Assembly: GCA_036337945.1 (NCBI GenBank)
Contig: JAYZDF010000028.1
Coordinates: forward strand, 58,235 to 122,234
Reading direction: 5' to 3'
From: JAYZDF01 sp036337945
GTDB taxonomy: Bacteria > Myxococcota > Kuafuiibacteriia > Kuafuiibacteriales > Kuafuiibacteriaceae
DNA length: 64,000 nucleotides
Of the stretch, positions 60,755 to 64,000 are shown one piece after another. How positions within the stretch are numbered: the stretch's first letter is position 1; every line of letters starts with the position of its first letter. The notes beneath the pieces are model-generated. The model saw only the letters and a list, made by a program, of their open reading frames with translations. It was not told where the DNA came from and ran no database searches. A program made the position numbers and the translations under genes.

Positions 60755-60878
60755 GATAAGCCTACCAAACGATCGCTCCCGGCTCACTTATCGGGTACCA
60801 CGAAACACTGTTGCGTCTATTGTCGTGTAATGTAGGTAAATAGCCTTCAATAAAGGGCTTTTTGTTCTGTAAAAAAGG

Positions 60879-62693
60879 TTATTCTTCGGCCTGAGCAGGA
60901 TTAGAAAACTGTAATTCGTAGAGATTATAGTACATGCCTTTGCTCGCCATCAGCTCCGCGTGCGTACCTGACTCGATCAGCTCGCCCTGAGAAACAACAA
61001 GAATCCGGTCCACAAGTCTGATCGTCGATAACCGGTGGGCGATGATAATTGCGGTTCGACCTTCGATGAGATTCTCGAGACCTGACTGGACCAGACTCTC
61101 GGTTTCAGGGTCGACTGCACTGGTGGCCTCATCGAGAATGAGGATATTCGGGTTTCGTGCCATTGCTCGTGCGAAGGCGATAAGCTGCCTTTCTCCGGCA
61201 CTCAGTTTGCTGCCTCGCTCACCGACTCTCGCATTTCGTCCTTCGCCCTGTCTTGCGATGACTTCCCGAGCTAGCGTCCTGTCGATCGCTGTTTCAATTT
61301 CGGCTGCCCCAAGTTTTTCATCACCAAGCGTAATATTATCGATGATACTTGAATCAAAGAGATACGGATCCTGAAGAACAACCGCCATTCGTGAGCGGAG
61401 GTCATATAGAGAAAATTTTCGAATATCATCATCTGCAATTCGAATCGTTCCTTGTTGAGGGTCGTACATTCTTGAAAGTAATTTTACGAGTGTCGATTTT
61501 CCCGAGCCAGTGGGACCAACGATTGCAATCTTCTCACCAGTTCTAATTTCAAAGCTCAAATTCCGAATAATAGGTTCATCGTCACGGTATCGAAATTCCA
61601 CATTCTCAAATTGAATTTCGACATCTGTATCCGACGTTTTTTTGGGCCGAGTCTCCGCGCTTTCAACGATGCTAATTTTTTGGTCTAAGAGATCTAAGCA
61701 TCTTTCCGCAGAAGCCATTGCTGACTGCATGACTGTATACTTGGTCGATAATTCAGTGATGGGCTGAAAAAATCTCCGTAGATATTCTACAAACGCTACA
61801 AAAATCCCCACTCGAATTCCGTCGGTTTCCAAAAGAAGCACACCCAGAAGTAAAGTAAGAGCAATCGCGAACGTTGAGACTCCCTCCACGATCGCATAGG
61901 TCAGAGCATCGAAGCGAATCGCTCGAAAGTTAGCATTCCGATAACCTTGGTTGATCTCCCCGAAATCAGTTTCAAATTGTTTCTCTTGCTGAAAAGATTG
62001 GATGAGGTTCACGCCCATGATCGACTCATTAAGAAAGGCATTAAGCTTGGATAATCGACTCCTGACATCTCGAAACGCTTCACGAGCATAAACTCGAAAA
62101 TACATCACGATAATGACAATGACGGGCAAGACAGAAAACGCAAACAACGTGAGTTTGGTATCAAGGCTCAACATCATGATGATGATCCCAGTCAGAGTGA
62201 AAATGTCTCCGATGATACTGATCGCACCCGTCGAAAACATCTCTGACAGTGCCTCAACATCATTCGTCACCCGGGTAAGAAGTCGCCCGAGTGGATTGCT
62301 TTCGACATAAGAAACATCAACCCGTTGTAACTTCTCAAACAGCGTTTTTCTTAGATCGCGCGTGACTCTTTGACCGAGCAATTGCGTCAGATATACCTGC
62401 GCAAATCGAACGAAAAATTCGAGAACGAGTGCGCCAATCAAGAATAAGACCAACGCCATAAAACCTTCTTGTTTTTGCGGCACAAAGTATTCGTCCACAG
62501 CAATTTTTCCAATGTAAGGTGGAATCAAATTTACTCCTGCGGAAATTGGAAAACTAAAAAGCGCAATAACGAATAAGAATCTATGAGGGACAACAAATGG
62601 CCAGAGCCGCTTCAGAATTTCACCGTCGTAAGCCTTCCCAAAGGTCACTTCTGGCGTATACTCCTTTACTTTTTGGGGCTTTGACTGACTCAC
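60879..62693 (-). CDS. ABC exporter half-transporter (MsbA/MdlB-like)
   Basis: The 604-residue product has six membrane helices in the first 320 residues (LIGALVLEFFVRFAQVYL, LTLFAFSVLPVIVIIVMYF) and an ATPase domain with Walker A VGPTGSGKSTLVKLLSRM, Q-loop VVLQDPYLF, signature LSAGERQLIAFARAMA, Walker B ILILDEATSAVD and the H-loop IIAHRLS. The signature, usually LSGGQ, reads LSAGE, which is seen in asymmetric pairs. Its ATG overlaps the upstream gene by 4 bases, so the two form a heterodimer. Substrate: lipid or drug efflux possible, not determinable. Confidence 0.9.
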   Translation of the reverse strand: MSQSKPQKVKEYTPEVTFGKAYDGEILKRLWPFVVPHRFLFVIALFSFPISAGVNLIPPYIGKIAVDEYFVPQKQEGFMALVLFLIGALVLEFFVRFAQVYLTQLLGQRVTRDLRKTLFEKLQRVDVSYVESNPLGRLLTRVTNDVEALSEMFSTGAISIIGDIFTLTGIIIMMLSLDTKLTLFAFSVLPVIVIIVMYFRVYAREAFRDVRSRLSKLNAFLNESIMGVNLIQSFQQEKQFETDFGEINQGYRNANFRAIRFDALTYAIVEGVSTFAIALTLLLGVLLLETDGIRVGIFVAFVEYLRRFFQPITELSTKYTVMQSAMASAERCLDLLDQKISIVESAETRPKKTSDTDVEIQFENVEFRYRDDEPIIRNLSFEIRTGEKIAIVGPTGSGKSTLVKLLSRMYDPQQGTIRIADDDIRKFSLYDLRSRMAVVLQDPYLFDSSIIDNITLGDEKLGAAEIETAIDRTLAREVIARQGEGRNARVGERGSKLSAGERQLIAFARAMARNPNILILDEATSAVDPETESLVQSGLENLIEGRTAIIIAHRLSTIRLVDRILVVSQGELIESGTHAELMASKGMYYNLYELQFSNPAQAEE

Positions 62694-64000
62694 TTCGTCT
62701 CCCCCATGACGTTGTTTGCCTCTAGCTGTTCTCGTTTGCGCTGGTGCTCATATAGTTGAGCATAAGTCCCGGATAGCTGTAGAAGTTCTTTCTCTGTTCC
62801 TTGCTCCACTATTTTCCCATCCTCAAGAACAAGAATGCGGTCGGCCATACTTGCGGCGGTCAACCGGTGGGTGACCAAAATTGTGGTTTGTTTTTTTGAG
62901 CCGGTAATACCTTTGAGAATCGTTGCTTCTGTTTCATTATCAACGGCCGAGAGGGTGTCGTCTAATACAAGAATCGGAGCGCTATTCATGAGTGCACGAG
63001 CTAACGTCGTACGTTGTCGCTGACCACCGGAAAGAGTGACACCTCTTTCTCCTACTAACGTATCCAGACCGTTTGAAAAGGCAGAAAGATCTTGATGAAG
63101 TCCGGCACGTTCGACTGTTAGATCAACCTGCTCATCTTTCGCTTCGTGCTGTGAAAACCGAATATTGTCGCGAATTGACCTTGAAAATAAGAACGCTTCT
63201 TGAGGTGCGTAGGCAAATTGCTTTCGGATGATATCGATATCGTATTGATTGTAATCAATGCCCCGAAAAAATATTTTATCCTTAGCAACCGGAAGAAGTC
63301 GGGTCAGAATTTTGATGAATGTCGATTTACCGGAACCGGTGCGACCAACGACGACTACGAACTCTCCTTCTTTGATGCTTACGTCGATGTCTTGAAGTGC
63401 ATTATGTTCTTGGTTCGGGTATGCGAAGCTCAAGTTTCGTAATTCAAGAAACACATCCTCATTCGTTTTGATTTCATTCTCGCCGCCGTTTTGCATATCT
63501 GGTGAAGTCATGAAGATTTCATTGATTCGTTCCATAGCGGCCATCCCGCGCTGCCACAGAGCAATCATCCAACCGAGAGCAATCGTCGGCCAAATAAGAA
63601 TATTGAGATAGGCACCAAACTCGACAAATTCGCCGACTGTCATTTGACCAGAAATGACCCGTTGCCCGCCCAAATAGAGAAGAATCACACTGCCAAAGGA
63701 ACCGAATAGCCCCATGACTGGGAACAACACTCCGCGAATTTTCGCGAGGTGAACGTTCGCTTCAAAGTATTCCGTGTTTTTTTTCTCGAATCGCTCAATT
63801 TCGAATTCTTCTCTTTGGTATGTGCGAATCGTGGAAACGCCACCGAGGTTTTCTTGCACCCGATCAGAGAGCTTTCCGAGTCGATCTTGAGTGAGACGAC
63901 TGAGCTCATAGATTCGACGGCCCATCCATCTGCCAGAAAGCAGTAATAACGGAAGACTCAAAAGCGAAAGCGCGGCCAGTTCAAAATCACTCCATAGGAG
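62690..64000 (-). CDS. ABC exporter half-transporter (MdlA-like), 5' end outside window
   Basis: The frame is open to the window end (first codons beyond the first Met-like codon read LLWSDFELAALS), so the N-terminus is missing. The visible 437 or so residues hold part of the membrane domain and a full ATPase domain: Walker A VVGRTGSGKSTFIKILTRL, Q-loop FAYAPQEAFLF, signature LSGGQRQRTTLARALM, Walker B ILVLDDTLSAVD and H-loop LVTHRL. Asp replaces the catalytic Glu after Walker B (DDT), as in the degenerate site of heterodimeric exporters. It is coupled to the next gene by a 4-base overlap. Confidence 0.9.
   Translation of the reverse strand, partial: LLWSDFELAALSLLSLPLLLLSGRWMGRRIYELSRLTQDRLGKLSDRVQENLGGVSTIRTYQREEFEIERFEKKNTEYFEANVHLAKIRGVLFPVMGLFGSFGSVILLYLGGQRVISGQMTVGEFVEFGAYLNILIWPTIALGWMIALWQRGMAAMERINEIFMTSPDMQNGGENEIKTNEDVFLELRNLSFAYPNQEHNALQDIDVSIKEGEFVVVVGRTGSGKSTFIKILTRLLPVAKDKIFFRGIDYNQYDIDIIRKQFAYAPQEAFLFSRSIRDNIRFSQHEAKDEQVDLTVERAGLHQDLSAFSNGLDTLVGERGVTLSGGQRQRTTLARALMNSAPILVLDDTLSAVDNETEATILKGITGSKKQTTILVTHRLTAASMADRILVLEDGKIVEQGTEKELLQLSGTYAQLYEHQRKREQLEANNVMGETK

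Noticed and set aside
1..64000. CRISPR arrays, tRNA, rRNA, insertion sequences, phage
   Set aside because: No direct repeats with regular spacers, no cloverleaf-like runs, no transposase or phage gene could be found by reading.

Overview
The window looks like chromosomal DNA of a Gram-negative bacterium of the Myxococcota or a related deltaproteobacterial lineage. The basis is gene content: two Ser/Thr protein kinases, a Cache protein whose C-terminus resembles the Myxococcus MXAN_5187 family, several large lipoproteins with DAG-rich or Ig-like repeats, and two exported proteins ending in a MYXO-CTERM-like tail (Cys-Ser-Cys, one hydrophobic helix, Arg cluster). Outer-membrane proteins (Omp85, beta-barrels), ExbB/ExbD, an NtrY-type kinase and many lipoboxes confirm a two-membrane envelope. 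Base composition by eye is moderate, below most soil myxobacteria, and a marine relative is possible but not shown. No rRNA, tRNA, CRISPR array, insertion sequence or prophage was seen. Genes are packed; no gap between genes exceeds about 190 bases.

Layout. 1-7.6 kb: a TPR protein end, a PEGA lipoprotein-like protein, a GT-C type membrane glycosyltransferase, and a forward pair (Pro/Ala/Lys-rich exported protein plus Cache-domain membrane protein). 7.3-15.9 kb: a reverse-strand cluster running RNase G, a barrel protein, an Omp85 protein, DUF4390, NtrY-like kinase, TPR lipoprotein, DUF3467, with several 4-base overlaps. 16-22 kb: etfBA, a ParA without ParB, a Ser/Thr kinase with a small membrane protein, and an isocitrate/isopropylmalate dehydrogenase family enzyme. 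22-32.9 kb: UDP-sugar pyrophosphorylase, ArsC-like protein, a 1000-residue GlnD-like protein, pgeF, rluD-like, a RodZ-like HTH protein, HNH nuclease, selA, pdxH, coaD. 32.9-39.7 kb: prfB with an intact programmed +1 frameshift site, a crotonase, a membrane-bound MutS-like ATPase, two lipoproteins.

39.7-46.8 kb: an exported cupredoxin-like protein next to an exported superoxide-reductase-like protein that lacks the iron cysteine; an exbB-exbD-exbD energy-transducing operon with a strong terminator; a Cys-rich lipoprotein; and a PilT-type ATPase. 46.9-51.9 kb: an Ig-repeat lipoprotein, an ftsE without ftsX, and the nickel superoxide dismutase cassette sodN-sodX-nickel transporter. 51.9-59.3 kb: a 1723-residue Ig-repeat surface lipoprotein and a tetraheme-type cytochrome c, both with MYXO-CTERM-like ends, then a TMEM220-like protein. 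59.3-64 kb: a second Ser/Thr kinase and a heterodimeric ABC exporter running off the window.

Themes: envelope biogenesis and surface display, oxidative-stress and metal-redox proteins (NiSOD, SOR-like, cupredoxin, cytochrome c), and several orphan members of normally paired systems (ParA without ParB, FtsE without FtsX, NtrY without NtrX, SelA without SelB). The least explained genes are the GlnD-like 1000-residue protein at 23792-26794 and the SOR-like protein at 40452-40931.
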